A stretch of DNA of 64,000 nucleotides, taken from assembly GCF_024679245.1 (NCBI RefSeq), contig NC_090176.1:46267086-46331085 (forward strand). Direction: 5' to 3'. The notes beneath the pieces were generated by a model. That model was given only the letters and a program-made list of their open reading frames with translations, was not told where the DNA came from and searched no databases. This document shows positions 38,581-48,292 of the stretch, one piece after another (position 1 is the stretch's first letter; each line of letters starts with the position of its first letter). The stretch is from Pseudorasbora parva (taxonomy: Eukaryota; Chordata; Actinopteri; Cypriniformes; Gobionidae). Both the position numbers and the translations under genes were made by a program.

Positions 38581-40294
38581 CACAAACATTGCTGGCACTT
38601 TTCTCACCAAACATTGGTTAATTTATCAGCATATCATGTAATAATATTTGATTAAAAGTTATAACCGATTGACAACCCTAGTTTTCTTTTCTCCTGTGAA
38701 TGAAAAAGGTATAATGTGTAAATCCCTTTCTCAAATTTCAGCGGACTGTCAAGATTTTGACGTCAAGCAACCTATAATTTCCTTCTGGACAAGCCAAGCG
38801 TGAGCATTGGGAAATTGGAAAAACGATATCCTCCAAAAGGCCTTCAGTGAAGGAATGAAGTAACCTGAAGCGTACAGTCCTTTGTGTTGGCATTTCCTTC
38901 ACTTACACTTCACTGGCAGCTTAAACATCACTCTCACCTGTAACACTAGCACATATTTGTCATCCTGTAATCTAAAAGTCAGCTAAACCTTAGAGGATCT
39001 AATTTAATCAGACACTATCAGATGCCCATTATTATCTGCTTCTGAATTTGCAACAAGCAGAGACATTTTAAACACATTAATGTGTTGAGGATTTGCACTG
39101 GAATCTGCATTGGTTCAGCTGGAAACTTTTCAATCCTCATTCAACCTTTCATTCTGAAAGTAAACTTTTTTTTCCTTCATCCTCAAGTATAAAACTTTTT
39201 TTTTCACCATAACCACAGGTATTTCTTAGGGATTCTCACATGTGTGTGACAACTATATGTAAGGCTGGGATTGTTTAAGTGGAATTTCACTTAAAGATCC
39301 ATGACCAGATACTTTAATTTCAAATTAAAATATTTATTTGAAAATGTTTGAAAAACAAATTCAAATTTGTCATGACATCCACTTTAAACTATGGCTACAA
39401 CAACACGCAAAAAATAAACTAAGTAACTAAATGTAACTAAATGAACTAAAGTAACTAAATGAACTTAAATTTACTGGGTTGTTTCTACTAAAAATTAGTA
39501 TTGTTAGCTTTACTTAAGTGTTTGTTTGGTCAGCTTAACATTGCTGAGTGAAACGAACAAGCTGGGCAGTGGATCTGTAGTTCCCAGCATGCTTTGCAAG
39601 GGACTGCATTAGGAGAGATAATTTAGGGATTGAAATGTTTTTATGTTTTTCAGTAAAGGGAAAAATGTTGTTAGTTTATATTCAGTTTCTGTAAGTGTGT
39701 GGTTACCATTATGCAGAAGAGTGATGGCTGTGTTTTAGGCTGTGGGCACTCATAGACACACATTTATTGGATGCAATTCCTGCCCTCTGAGAGATTATTT
39801 TTGCATTTTGTTTCTAAAAAATGCTTGTTGTTATTTAAAAGTTTTCCACCTTCACTTGTAGAACAAGCAGTTAATTTAATAAGGTAAATTAAAATGATAA
39901 ATGTGTTCACCTAACATAATAAACTTATAAATTGAATACAACATTAAGTAAACTGCACATATAAATATTATAATATTATAACACATTATAATATTTATAA
40001 TATAAATATTATAATATAAATATTATATTTTTGCTTAAAGAAATTGTCAGCTTTACTTGACTTTCTTTTGTTCATATAACTAAATGTGTAAAAAAAAAAA
40101 AAAAAAACATACTCAACATAGTTGCGTACTTGAAGCTGTTTTAAGTAAAAAATGTTTAGCGTACCGATTAGATTAAAATAACTAGCTCCCGGTGGTCAGC
40201 GGTATAGCAAGTAAAGGTGCTGGAAGTTGATTTTTACTCTTTCACCTTGAGTCAACATGCACACCACTGACCGCCAGAATATATATTATATTTA
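38581..40294. other. No gene seen
   Basis: AT-rich; short imperfect tandem of AACTAAATG-like units at about 39418-39465 and AT-palindromic DNA at 39955-40035. Confidence 0.35.
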
Positions 40295-41393
40295 TAGATA
40301 TAAGATATAAAACTGTAATTTTTTGTAAAGGATCAACAACAAGTGGGACACAATCATGAAGTGGAATGAAATTTATTGGATATTTCAAACTTTTTTTAAC
40401 AAATCAAAAACTGAAAAATTGGGCGTGCAAAATCATTCAGCCCCCTTAAGTTAATACTTTGTAGCGCCACCTTTTGCTGCGATTACAGCTGTAAGTCGCT
40501 TGGGGTGTGTCTCTATCAGTGTTGCACATCAAGAGACTGAAATTTTTGCCCATTCCTCCTTGCAGAACAGCTCGAGCTCGGTGAGGTTGGATGGAGATTG
40601 TTTGTGAACAGCAGGTTTCAGTTCTTTCCACAGATTCTCAAATGGATTCAGGTCTGGACTTTGACTTGGCCATTCTAACACCTGGATATGTTTATTTTTG
40701 AAACGTTCCATTGTAAATTTTGCTTTATGTTTTGGATCATTGTCTTGTTGGAAGACAAATCTCTGTCCCAGTCTCAGGTCTTTTGCAGACTCCATCAGGT
40801 TTTCTTCCAGAATGGTCCTGTATTTGGCTCCATCCATCTTCATATCAATTTTAACCATCTTCCCTGTCCCTGCTGAAGAAAAGCAGGCCCAAACCATGAT
40901 GCTGCCGCCACCATGTTTGACAGTGGGGATGGTGTGTTCAGGGTGATGAGCTGTGTTGCTTTTACGCCAAACATAACGTTTTGCATTGTTGCCAAAAAGT
41001 TCAATTTTGGTTTCATCTGACCAGAGCACCTTCTTCCACATGTTTGGTGTGTCTCCCAGGTGGCTTGTGGCAAACTTTAAACAACACTTTTTATGGATAT
41101 CTTTAAAGGGGGGGTGAAACACTCAGTTTCAGTCAGTGTCATGTCAATCTTGAGTACCTATAGAGTAGCATTGCATCCTGCATATCTCCGAAAAGTCTTT
41201 ATTTTTTTAATAATTATATAAGAAAGATGCGCTGTTCCGAGTCTTTCCGAAAAAAGCCGAGCGGGTGGGGGCGTGTCGTGTGAGCGGAGCTAAATAATGA
41301 CGTGTGCGCGCTGCTGCTATTGTGTTGTGTTGAGTGCGTCGTAAAGCTGTGTCATCAATAACAGTGGGAAAAAACTTTATTCAAAATAAAAAT

Positions 41394-41503
41394 ATGGCTT
41401 TTAATCAGATACAGCCATACATCTATGATCCGGAATCAGACGCAGAGGCTGCAGTTGAACAGGAGCAGCAGCAAAAACGACTAGAGCAGGACGTCTCTAT
41501 GTG
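41394..41503 (+). pseudogene. First-exon relic, IQPYIYDPESD motif, in Kolobok-like element
   Basis: An ATG at 41394 opens MAFNQIQPYIYDPESD followed by an acidic and glutamine-rich stretch (EAAVEQEQQQKRLEQD), ending near a donor-like G|GTACAAG at 41504. In the copy at 62032-62891 the matching exon is broken by a stop, but the same boundary reads GTG|GTATGT, supporting a real splice site. A QPY-x(2)-(D/E)PE motif ahead of an acidic tract recalls N-termini of fish transposon-associated proteins that go on to a P2X7-tail-like cysteine domain; that comparison is from memory and uncertain. No downstream exon is present, so it is a relic. Confidence 0.45.
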
Positions 41504-41975
41504 GTACAAGTTATACACTAACTATATAATATGCTTAGCGGCTTGTGTTATTTACATATTTATACTTGAATTATATCGTCGTATTTTTGTCTTTGAAGGT
41601 GTACATGTGAGAAGTGCAGTTGTGCACGTGTGTGTGTGTGTTTACGCGTGGTTTGTGTAGACAATTGTAACGTTATTAAGCGGACTGGTTTTGCACGGCA
41701 GGCTAGTGTTTACATAGAAAGACACGGAATAGTAGTGCATTTGAATGAAGAAGCGCGCTTATTTAGTTCAACATATTTCCCCACTCTTTGTGTATTGTTG
41801 TTTGGAGTGCTTTTACAATACACAAACATAAAGTTACACATATAGTGGCCAGCTAAACAAATGTACACGCACTACACATCGCATGCTCCATTGATCAATT
41901 AACTATACGTGATCATGTTTGGGCTACTTGATGAGCATAGGCAAAAACACAGACATTTGAAGCAGTCTAACTCAC

Positions 41976-42257
41976 CGCCCGCGGTTCTAACGTTGGGACC
42001 TTTATCGTTGGGACTGCTCCATCATTCAGCATTAGGCGATTGGAAAATCCGGCGTCGAGCTGGGCCTTGTTTATGAAACAGTCGGCACCGAAATGCAGCG
42101 AACAGATATAAACATTCGCGCAACTCAGTTGCTGATCCGGAAAAGCAAATTCCATCCACTGTTGCCTTACCGCGGGGTTTTTGGGGAATCTGTGCAGGAC
42201 TGTCTTGGTCTGGCAACCAAAAACGCACTTTTTGATGTCATTGTTAATTGTGCACAT
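41976..42257 (-). pseudogene. THAP zinc-finger exon of Kolobok-like element
   Basis: The ATG at 42257 opens a complete THAP-type C2CH finger: zinc ligands C11 and C15 (KKCVFGCQ), C52 and H55 (YICSLHF), the HRFP motif at 22-25, W34, and the closing AVPTI at 81-85. THAP fingers bind DNA and serve transposases of the P and Kolobok groups as well as host regulators. The exon ends at CGGGCG|GTGAGT, a consensus donor at 41975; the related copy near 45970 keeps the same CTCACCGCC boundary. The open frame also extends upstream past 42257, but MCTINND is the natural start. The finger itself has no stop; the rest of the gene is deleted, so I call it a relic rather than a working gene. Confidence 0.8.
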
Positions 42258-43357
42258 TACCTGTGCAGCGCAGCCTACGAGCCAGCGCTTTGATGGGCGT
42301 AGCCTGTTACTTTCGCTCTCTCCCTCTCTCTCTCTCACGCTCTTCCGGTAGAATTGTCCGTAAGGCCCATACAAGGAAATTCCGCCCCCATTAACGTCAA
42401 AGGGGATGCATGATCGCAAAAAACTTGCAGAAACTTATGACTAACCGGAAGTAGTATTTTTGACAAAGAAATACTCCCATCAAACGTCCACCTTAACTTT
42501 TGAAACTTTGTCCATGTTTAGTATGGGATTCCAAGTCTTTAACAGTGTAAAAAGATCAGTATGCATGAAACAGCATTTCACCCCCCCTTTAAGAAATGGC
42601 TTTCTTCTTGCCACTCTTCCATTAAGGACAGATTTGTGCAGTATACGACGTATACAATGATTGTTGTCCTATGGACAGAGTCTCCCACCTCAGCTGTAGA
42701 TCTCTGCAGTTCATCCAGAGTGATCATGGGCCTCTTGGCTGCATCTTTGATCAGTCTTCTCCTTGTACGAGCTGAAAGTTAGAGGGATGGCCAGGTCTTG
42801 GTAGATTTGCAGTGGTCTGATACTCCTTCCATTTCAATATTATCGCTTGCACAGTGTTACTTGGGATGTTTAAAGCTTGGGAAATCTTTTTGTATCCAAA
42901 TCCGGCTTTAAACTTCTCCACAACAGGATCTCAGACCTGCCTGGTGTGTTCCTTGTTCTTCATGATGCTCTCTGCACTTTAAACGGACCTCTGAGACTAT
43001 CACAGTGCAGGTGCATTTATACAGAGACTTGGTTACACACAGGTGGATTCTATTTATCATCATTAGTCATTTAGGTCAACATTGGATCATTCAGAGATCC
43101 TCACTGAACGTCTGAAGAGACTTTGCTGCACTGAAAGTAACGGGACAGAATAATTCTGCACGCCCAATTTTTCAGTTTTTGATTTGTTAAAAAAGTTTGA
43201 AATATCCAATAAATTTCGTTCCACTTTATGATTGTGTCCCACTTGTTGTTGATTCTTCACAAAAAATTACAATTATATCTTTATGTTTGAAGCCTGAAAT
43301 GTGGCAAAAGGTCGCAAAGTTCAAGGGGGCCGAATACTTTCGCAAGGCACTGTGTGT

Positions 43358-43411
43358 GTACGTACGTACGTACATGCATACATGCATACGTACATGCGTA
43401 CATACATACAT
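43358..43411. repeat. (TACG/TACA)n microsatellite
   Basis: Mixed CGTA and CATA tetranucleotides directly outside the Tc1 end. Confidence 0.85.
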
Positions 43412-43499
43412 ATTAACATACACACACCTTGAAAATACAAATGGCGCCCACTAAAGGCAACCTAAGATGCTATTTGATGAAGTTTGCGTCGATTGCTAT

Positions 43500-43560
43500 T
43501 TTTATGAAGCCAATTCGAAACATCTATTGTATAAAGCATTATATGAATAAAGTTGACTTG
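43500..43560 (+). repeat. L2-like 3'-tail fragment
   Basis: TATTGTATAAAGCATTATAT followed by GAATAAAGTTGACTTGACTT resembles tails of fish L2-derived repeats. Only the tail is visible. Confidence 0.4.
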
Positions 43561-43596
43561 ACTTATAATGCTGTCTATGTCAGTAGATCACTAGGT

Positions 43597-43600
<4 letters not shown>

Positions 43601-43670
<70 letters not shown>
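43601..43670. repeat. (GA)n microsatellite
   Basis: Thirty-five perfect GA units. Confidence 0.97.
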
Positions 43671-43673
<3 letters not shown>

Positions 43674-45410
43674 TTTGACCTTTAAAAACTTAATCTTAAC
43701 TTAAAATAAATATTAATGTGATAGGACAGATAACTTCAGGTAAGCAAGCATGCACAGACACAAAAAGTGATCAGAGAGGTCTGCCAGGGGTCAGGTATAG
43801 TTCCTGAAGCATTGATACTTTCATTAAAGCATGGAGGGAGTGGCGCAGAGGTCAGTGGTCCTCACAGGCTCTGCACAGAGAACACACTGTTTTCTGCTGG
43901 CCAGCAGGACACTGGAATGTTGGGAGGGATTGTGGGTAACTTTCACTGCGCCACATACCTTATTAGATAATTACAGAGCGGAGGCGGGAGGGGAAACCCT
44001 GCCGGCGGTCTGTCACAACGCAAATGGGGCGGCACTGTGTCCAACAGACCTGTGCTGTTGTCCCAACACACAGACATAGGAAGTGACACTTTATTCAATA
44101 GAGTGATTCAGAGAATGAGCTCGCTTCAAAATAGCATACTAACGTAAGACTCTTACCTTTTCTATTTGTACAGCAAAATAACATCAAGAAAACATTGTTC
44201 TATTCTATTCTATTCTATAAAATATAAATAATAATAGTGTTCATCTCAATGTCACTAAAAACAATGAAAAAAGCTGCATGCAAAAACAAACCTGAACAGA
44301 TGTGCTCATATATGAAATGATATACACTATCAAAAATAAAAACAAAAAAATGTACTGGTAATTTTCTGCCAGAACATTATCCAGTAATTTTACGGACATT
44401 TCCGCTAACTCTTAAAACACAAACTAATGCAATGTGTAATTCAAAATACAGGTAAAACACCTGTAAAAAACCAACACGCAAAATTCCTTCATATTTATAC
44501 AGTGCATTGTGCCCAATTTTACTTTTTTTACAGTATATAATATTGTGTTTAATATATCATACAGCCTATATTATTGTATTTTATTGTAATTTAAAATATA
44601 GTCTGCTAACAAAATTCATTTAAGGCAAGACTTACATTTTAAGTATTTATTTCTGTAGTTTTTGAATTGGTAAACTGTAGCTTGCATTGAGTAATTGGCA
44701 GCATTTTCTTCTATTCTTTTGTTGCAAAAATAAAAACCTTATGGGGTGCAATAAAATTGTAAATAATGTGTTTTTCACTAACAAAATAGGAATCAAGCTT
44801 AATCTGAATCTGATGAATGATTCACTGAATCAGTTATGGTTATCAACATTTGACACTGAACAACCACTGTATCATTACTTGATGGCTGTCTTGAAATGAA
44901 GCACACTGTGTATCTGACAATGTAATGCAACCAACTTTGTTCATGTTTAGAGTGCAATAATACATATTTTTTACATCTCTTTGACTCTATAAGGGGAGAT
45001 ATTTTTACACAAAATTTAAGAAAACAAAAGCAAAAACACTTTTTTTTATTTCAATGAAATGATAGTACTATTTTAGTTTAATACTCTTTTTGTATTTAAT
45101 ATTTTTATGGTAATAAATTATATTTATGCAGTAGTTACAGTCATGGACAGAACTATTGGCAATAATAATAATAATAATATGATACCCCTGGAAAATATGA
45201 TCAAAGATGGCTGTAAAAATGTGTCTGCATTGTTTATCCTTTTGAGCCATCATTCAAAAAAATTACGAACACCTTATACTTTTACTTTATACTTTAAATA
45301 AAATAATGTGGGAAGTATAAAGTGTACACAGCACATCATTCACTAAGAAGTTACTAAAGCATTCGGAGCATAACCTATGGCTAGCAAAACACCTAAGGGT
45401 ACATAGAGAG
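43671..45410. other. No gene seen
   Basis: Includes unique-looking GC-balanced DNA at 43780-44090, a short TTCTA run at 44198-44217, and a (AAT)n run at 45162-45180. No supported ORF. Confidence 0.35.
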
Positions 45411-45588
45411 TTTCTGCCAGTCTCATGTTAATCTTGAGTATCTATAGAGTAGCATTGCATCCTTCGAATCTCTGAAAAAGTCTTTAGATTTATTAGATTT
45501 ATAAAAGACAGATACACTGTACCGATTCTTTCTGAAAACAGCAGAGCTCGTGGAGGCGTGCAGTGGGCGAAGCTAAAGAGTCACGAAA

Positions 45589-45862
45589 TGTGGGGACATC
45601 CCATAGGCGTAATGGTTTTTATACCGTACAAACCATATTTTCTATCCCCATACACCCCCCCTGCCCCTAAACCTACCCATCACATGAAACATTCTGCATT
45701 TTTACTCTCTCAAAAAAACTCATTCTGATGATTTATAAGCATTTTGAAAAACGGGGACATAATGTCCTCATATTTCAACCTCCCCTTGTCATACCCATAT
45801 CATACCCATGTCATTATACATATTTGTGTCCTGATATGTCAGAAAAACAAACACACACACAC
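45589..45862. mobile_element. Cyprinid-type GGGGACA MITE, nested
   Basis: Begins TGTGGGGACATCCCATAGG, carries CCCCTAAACCTACCCATCAC, then an internal GGGGACATAATGTCCTCATA palindrome and ends in an (AC)n run. Repeats with this order of blocks are common in cyprinid fish. It interrupts the Kolobok-like copy. Confidence 0.55.
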
Positions 45863-46128
45863 ACAATACATCATGCCTTTATCCTTTTGATTCACTATAT
45901 ACATTCATGGTGTTTACCATATATGCACTTACGAGCCATTTGCCAACAAAACAGATATTTGATGCAGTTTCACTCACCGCCTGCGGTTTCGAATCATGAC
46001 CAGGAACAAACAAACACACTTGTAGAACTCTATTGCTGCTTCGGAAAATCAAACTGCATCCACTTTTTCCTTAACATTGAGTTATTTGGGAAGCTGAACA
46101 AGGTTATCTTTCCCTCTAAACCAGAAAC

Positions 46129-46476
46129 TGTCACGTCACAGACAAGGGAAAAGGGTGCGAGGACTCAAGTGCAGAAAATGATATATTTATTTATAACAAA
46201 AATAAACATAAACATAAAACAAAACCCACGAGGGGGCAAAATACATAATCAAAAACCATGAACTGAAGACATACCACACAGGGAACCGGGAGACGATGAT
46301 GAGACATATACCAACACAGACTGACAAACACAAGGAGCTTATAAGGGGAAGAAATCAAGAGGGAACAGGTGGGGCAAATTAACCAATAATCAGATAACAA
46401 GAAGGGCGGGGTTGACAGTAGACCGGAGACATGACAAAACCCACATGTGCACACAAGACAGGACAGGCATGTGACA
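46129..46476 (-). repeat. 3' LTR of the minisatellite LTR element
   Basis: 348 bp, TGTCACGTCACAGACAAGGG at one end and GCATGTGACA at the other. Lacks the 7-bp CAAGGAT present in the partner LTR (between 46310 and 46311). Confidence 0.92.
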
Positions 46477-47919
46477 TTACCCCCTCCTTAAGGAGCGGCT
46501 ACCAGACGCTCCACTAGGGACGGGAGGGACAGACCAGGGCGGGACGGGAGGGACAGACCAGGGCGGGACGGGAGGGACAGACCAGGGCGGGACGGGAGGG
46601 ACGGACCAGGGGGGCACGGGAGGGACAGACCAGGGGGGCACGGGAGGGACAGACCAGGGGGGCACGGGAGGGACAGACCAGGGGGGCACGGGAGGGACAG
46701 ACCAGGGGGGCACGGGAGGGACAGACCAGGGGGGCACGGGAGGGACAGACCAGGGGGGCACGGGAGGGACAGACCAGGGCGGGACAGGGGAAACAAACAA
46801 GGAAGGAACAGACAAGGGAGGGGTCAACAAGGGAAACATGGGGAAAACAAAAAGTTCAGGAGGCCATGGTGGCACACAAAGTTTGAATGGCCAGGACGGC
46901 CCGCTGAGGTCGGGAGGCCCACCGAGTTCAGGCGGCCCGCAGAGTTCAGGCGGCCAGGGCGGCGTGGTGAGAGCAGGACTCCTGGGTGGTGCGGTCAGTG
47001 CAGGGGGCGCCAGGGAGGTGCGGTGAGAGCAGGACGCCTCAGCGGCGCGGTGAGAGCAGGACGCCTCAGCGGCGCGGTGAGAGCAGGACGCCTCAGCGGC
47101 GCGGTGAGAGCAGGACGCCTCAGCGGCGCGGTGAGAGCAGGACGCCTCAGCGGCGCGGTGAGAGCAGGACGCCTCAGCGGCGCGGTGAGAGCAGGACGCC
47201 TCAGCGGCGCACGGAGAGCAGGACGCCTCAGCGGCGCACGGAGAGCAGGACGCCTCAGCGGCGCACGGAGAGCAGGACGCCTCAGCGGCGCACGGAGAGC
47301 AGGACGCCTCAGCGGCGCACGGAGAGCAGGACGCCTCAGCGGCGCACGGAGAGCAGGACGCCTCAGCGGCGCACGGAGAGCCTTGGGGAAACTTTTCTAG
47401 TCCAGCAGTATCCACCGGCACTGGGACCACCGGAACACGATCCACCGGCACTGGGACAACCTGAACCAAATCCACCGGCATTGGGATCACCGGAACACGA
47501 TCCACCGGCACAGGGACCACCGGACCACGATCCGCCGGCACAGGGACCACCTGCACACGATCCGCCGGCACAGGGACCACCTGCACACGATCCGCCGGCA
47601 CAGGGACCACCGGAACACGATCCGCCGGCATAGGGACCACCGGAACACGATCCACCGGCACAGGGACCACCGGCACACAATCCACCGGCACAGGGACCAC
47701 CGGAACACGATCCACCGGAACTGGGACCACCGGAACACGATCCACCGGAACTGGGACCACCGGAGTGGTGGATGACACCCTGTGCTTCTCCCAAGCATGC
47801 AGGACTGCCACCACAAACCCTCCCATTACAGCCCTCCAGGCCATGTCTGGACTCGGGATTCCCGGACTCGGGACCCCCGGAACTGGCACCGAGGGAGAAC
47901 TTCTCTGCTGAGTCCTCAT
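46477..47919 (-). CDS. 480-residue repetitive protein of the LTR element
   Basis: The ATG at 47919 lies 19 bases inside the 5' LTR boundary and the TAA at 46479-46477 directly abuts the 3' LTR, so the frame fills the internal region. After an N-terminal segment (MRTQQRSSPSVPVPG, then MAWRAVMGGFVVAVLHAWEK) come three tandem blocks: about 12 VPVPVDRVPV-like 10-mers, 13 of SPCAAEASC or SHRAAEASC, then a proline-rich linker and 11 of PPVPPWSV, ending SGSRSLRRG. The unit lengths of 30, 27 and 24 bp all keep frame. An upstream in-frame GTG exists (47943), but ATG is preferred. No Gag zinc knuckle, protease or polymerase motif is visible. It may be a Gag replacement, a decayed Gag overrun by minisatellites, or noncoding. 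Function unknown. Confidence 0.5.
   Translation of the reverse strand: MRTQQRSSPSVPVPGVPSPGIPSPDMAWRAVMGGFVVAVLHAWEKHRVSSTTPVVPVPVDRVPVVPVPVDRVPVVPVPVDCVPVVPVPVDRVPVVPMPADRVPVVPVPADRVQVVPVPADRVQVVPVPADRGPVVPVPVDRVPVIPMPVDLVQVVPVPVDRVPVVPVPVDTAGLEKFPQGSPCAAEASCSPCAAEASCSPCAAEASCSPCAAEASCSPCAAEASCSPCAAEASCSPCAAEASCSHRAAEASCSHRAAEASCSHRAAEASCSHRAAEASCSHRAAEASCSHRAAEASCSHRTSLAPPALTAPPRSPALTTPPWPPELCGPPELGGPPDLSGPSWPFKLCVPPWPPELFVFPMFPLLTPPLSVPSLFVSPVPPWSVPPVPPWSVPPVPPWSVPPVPPWSVPPVPPWSVPPVPPWSVPPVPPWSVPPVPPWSVPPVPPWSVPPVPPWSVPPVPPWSVPPVPSGASGSRSLRRG
46480..46492 (-). promoter_or_regulatory. Polypurine tract next to the 3' LTR
   Basis: Reads AAGGAGGGGG on the minus strand, a few bases from the LTR edge; expected plus-strand DNA primer. 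Confidence 0.6.
46515..46790. repeat. 24-bp minisatellite, about 11 units
   Basis: Unit contains GGGAGGGACAGACCAGGG with GGGAC or GGCAC variants. Encodes PPVPPWSV on the minus strand. Confidence 0.95.
47018..47382. repeat. 27-bp minisatellite, 13 units in two subtypes
   Basis: Unit GAGAGCAGGACGCCTCAGCG preceded by GCGGT (seven left units) or GCACG (six right units). The block-wise subtype split points to stepwise local duplication. Encodes SHRAAEASC and SPCAAEASC. Confidence 0.95.
47405..47765. repeat. 30-bp minisatellite, about 12 units
   Basis: Unit contains GGGACCACCGGAACACGATC followed by CRCCGGCA. Encodes VPVPVDRVPV and variants on the minus strand. Confidence 0.95.
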
Positions 47920-47925
47920 TGTATG

Positions 47926-47936
47926 GTTGGATCCTT
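47926..47936 (-). promoter_or_regulatory. Self-priming primer-binding site
   Basis: Minus strand AAGGATCCAAC, one base from the 5' LTR edge. It is not complementary to a tRNA CCA end (no TGG start) but is exactly complementary over 11 nt to GTTGGATCCTT in the LTR at 48131-48121, near the predicted RNA 5' end. Confidence 0.7.
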
Positions 47937-47937
47937 C

Positions 47938-48292
47938 TGTCACGTCACAGACAAGGGAAAAGGGTGCGAGGACTCAAGTGCAGAAAATGATATATTTATT
48001 TATAACAAAAATAAACATAAACATAAAACAAAACCCACGAGGGGGCAAAATACATAATCAAAAACCATGACCTGAAGACATACCACACAGGGAACCGGGA
48101 GACGATGACGAGACATATACAAGGATCCAACACAGACTGACAAACACAAGGAGCTTATAAGGGGAAGAAATCAAGAGGGAACAGGTGGGGCAAATTAACC
48201 AATAATCAGATAACAAGAAGGGCGGGGTTGACAGTAGACCGGAGACAAGAAAAAACCCACATGTGCACACAAGACAGGACAGGCATGTGACA
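47938..48292 (-). repeat. 5' LTR of the minisatellite LTR element
   Basis: 355 bp, same termini as the partner. In minus sense it contains TATAAG at 48159-48154, the GTTGGATCCTT segment 28 bases downstream, and an AATAAA motif toward its 3' part (about 48003-47993). Confidence 0.92.
48154..48159 (-). promoter_or_regulatory. Putative LTR TATA box
   Basis: TATAAG on the minus strand, 28 bases upstream of GTTGGATCCTT, so transcription would start about where the self-priming segment begins. Confidence 0.5.

Larger units (their letters stand above)
41107..42588. mobile_element. Kolobok-like TTAA element with two exon relics
   Basis: The 1482-bp element is flanked by TTAA at 41103-41106 and 42589-42592; excision would restore the Tc1 transposase sequence. 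Ends are AGGGGGGGTGAAAC and the complement TTTCACCCCCCCT. It carries a plus-strand exon (41394-41503) near the left end and a minus-strand THAP exon (41976-42257) near the right, both followed by splice donors, but no catalytic domain. TTAA duplication together with THAP fits the Kolobok superfamily; piggyBac shares the TTAA but not the THAP finger. Related copies: 45411-48475 and 62032-62891. Confidence 0.8.
40451..42963 (-). pseudogene. Tc1-like transposase pseudogene, interrupted
   Basis: The N-terminal part is at 42963-42593 and the catalytic part at 41106-40451, separated by the 1.48-kb TTAA element. The catalytic triad is still readable: LWSDETKIELFG, QQDNDPKHKAKF and SPDLNPFENLW, with DD34E spacing. 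The copy also has premature stops: TGA about ten codons after the ATG at 42963, and TGA after EEWAKISVS close to 40529, beyond which the frame continues to the family-type end GGATKY and TAA. Both stops look like CGA-to-TGA changes, the usual methyl-CpG decay. It belongs to a family different from the intact element at 4527-6157 and cannot make transposase. Confidence 0.88.
40295..43352 (-). mobile_element. Dead Tc1-like element split by a Kolobok-like element
   Basis: The right end CGAATACTTTCGCAAGGCACTG and the sequence inward to about 43150 are complementary to 40300-40435 (shared block AACAACAAGTGGGACACAAT), so both terminal repeats can be traced; the left one has lost its outer 80 bp or so. 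Transposase debris lies between, on the minus strand. A TTAA-flanked element occupies 41107-42588. Confidence 0.85.
46129..48292 (-). mobile_element. Non-autonomous LTR retrotransposon, Tf1/sushi-type priming, minisatellite ORF
   Basis: Two LTRs (348 and 355 bp) starting TG and ending CA flank 1461 bp, with 5-bp duplications GAAAC at 46124-46128 and 48293-48297. Sense is the minus strand: a primer-binding site follows the right-hand (5') LTR, a polypurine tract AAGGAGGGGG precedes the left-hand (3') LTR, and the LTRs have TATA and polyadenylation motifs in that sense. The LTRs differ by only a handful of substitutions and one 7-bp indel, so insertion is fairly recent. There is no reverse transcriptase, integrase or protease; the whole interior is one repetitive frame. 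Mobilisation would need proteins from a related full element. Confidence 0.9.

Noticed and set aside
41334..41660. 108-codon plus frame as a whole
   Set aside because: Only the part from 41394 to about 41503 is conserved as an exon; the rest reads through an intron into low-complexity VCVCV.
46986..47633. 215-codon plus-strand frame and other open frames over the minisatellites
   Set aside because: Repeat units are multiples of three, so several frames stay open automatically. The element's sense, by primer site, TATA and polypurine tract, is the minus strand.
47015..47765. Regular repeats resembling a CRISPR array
   Set aside because: No unique spacers; these are head-to-tail minisatellites in a eukaryotic LTR element.
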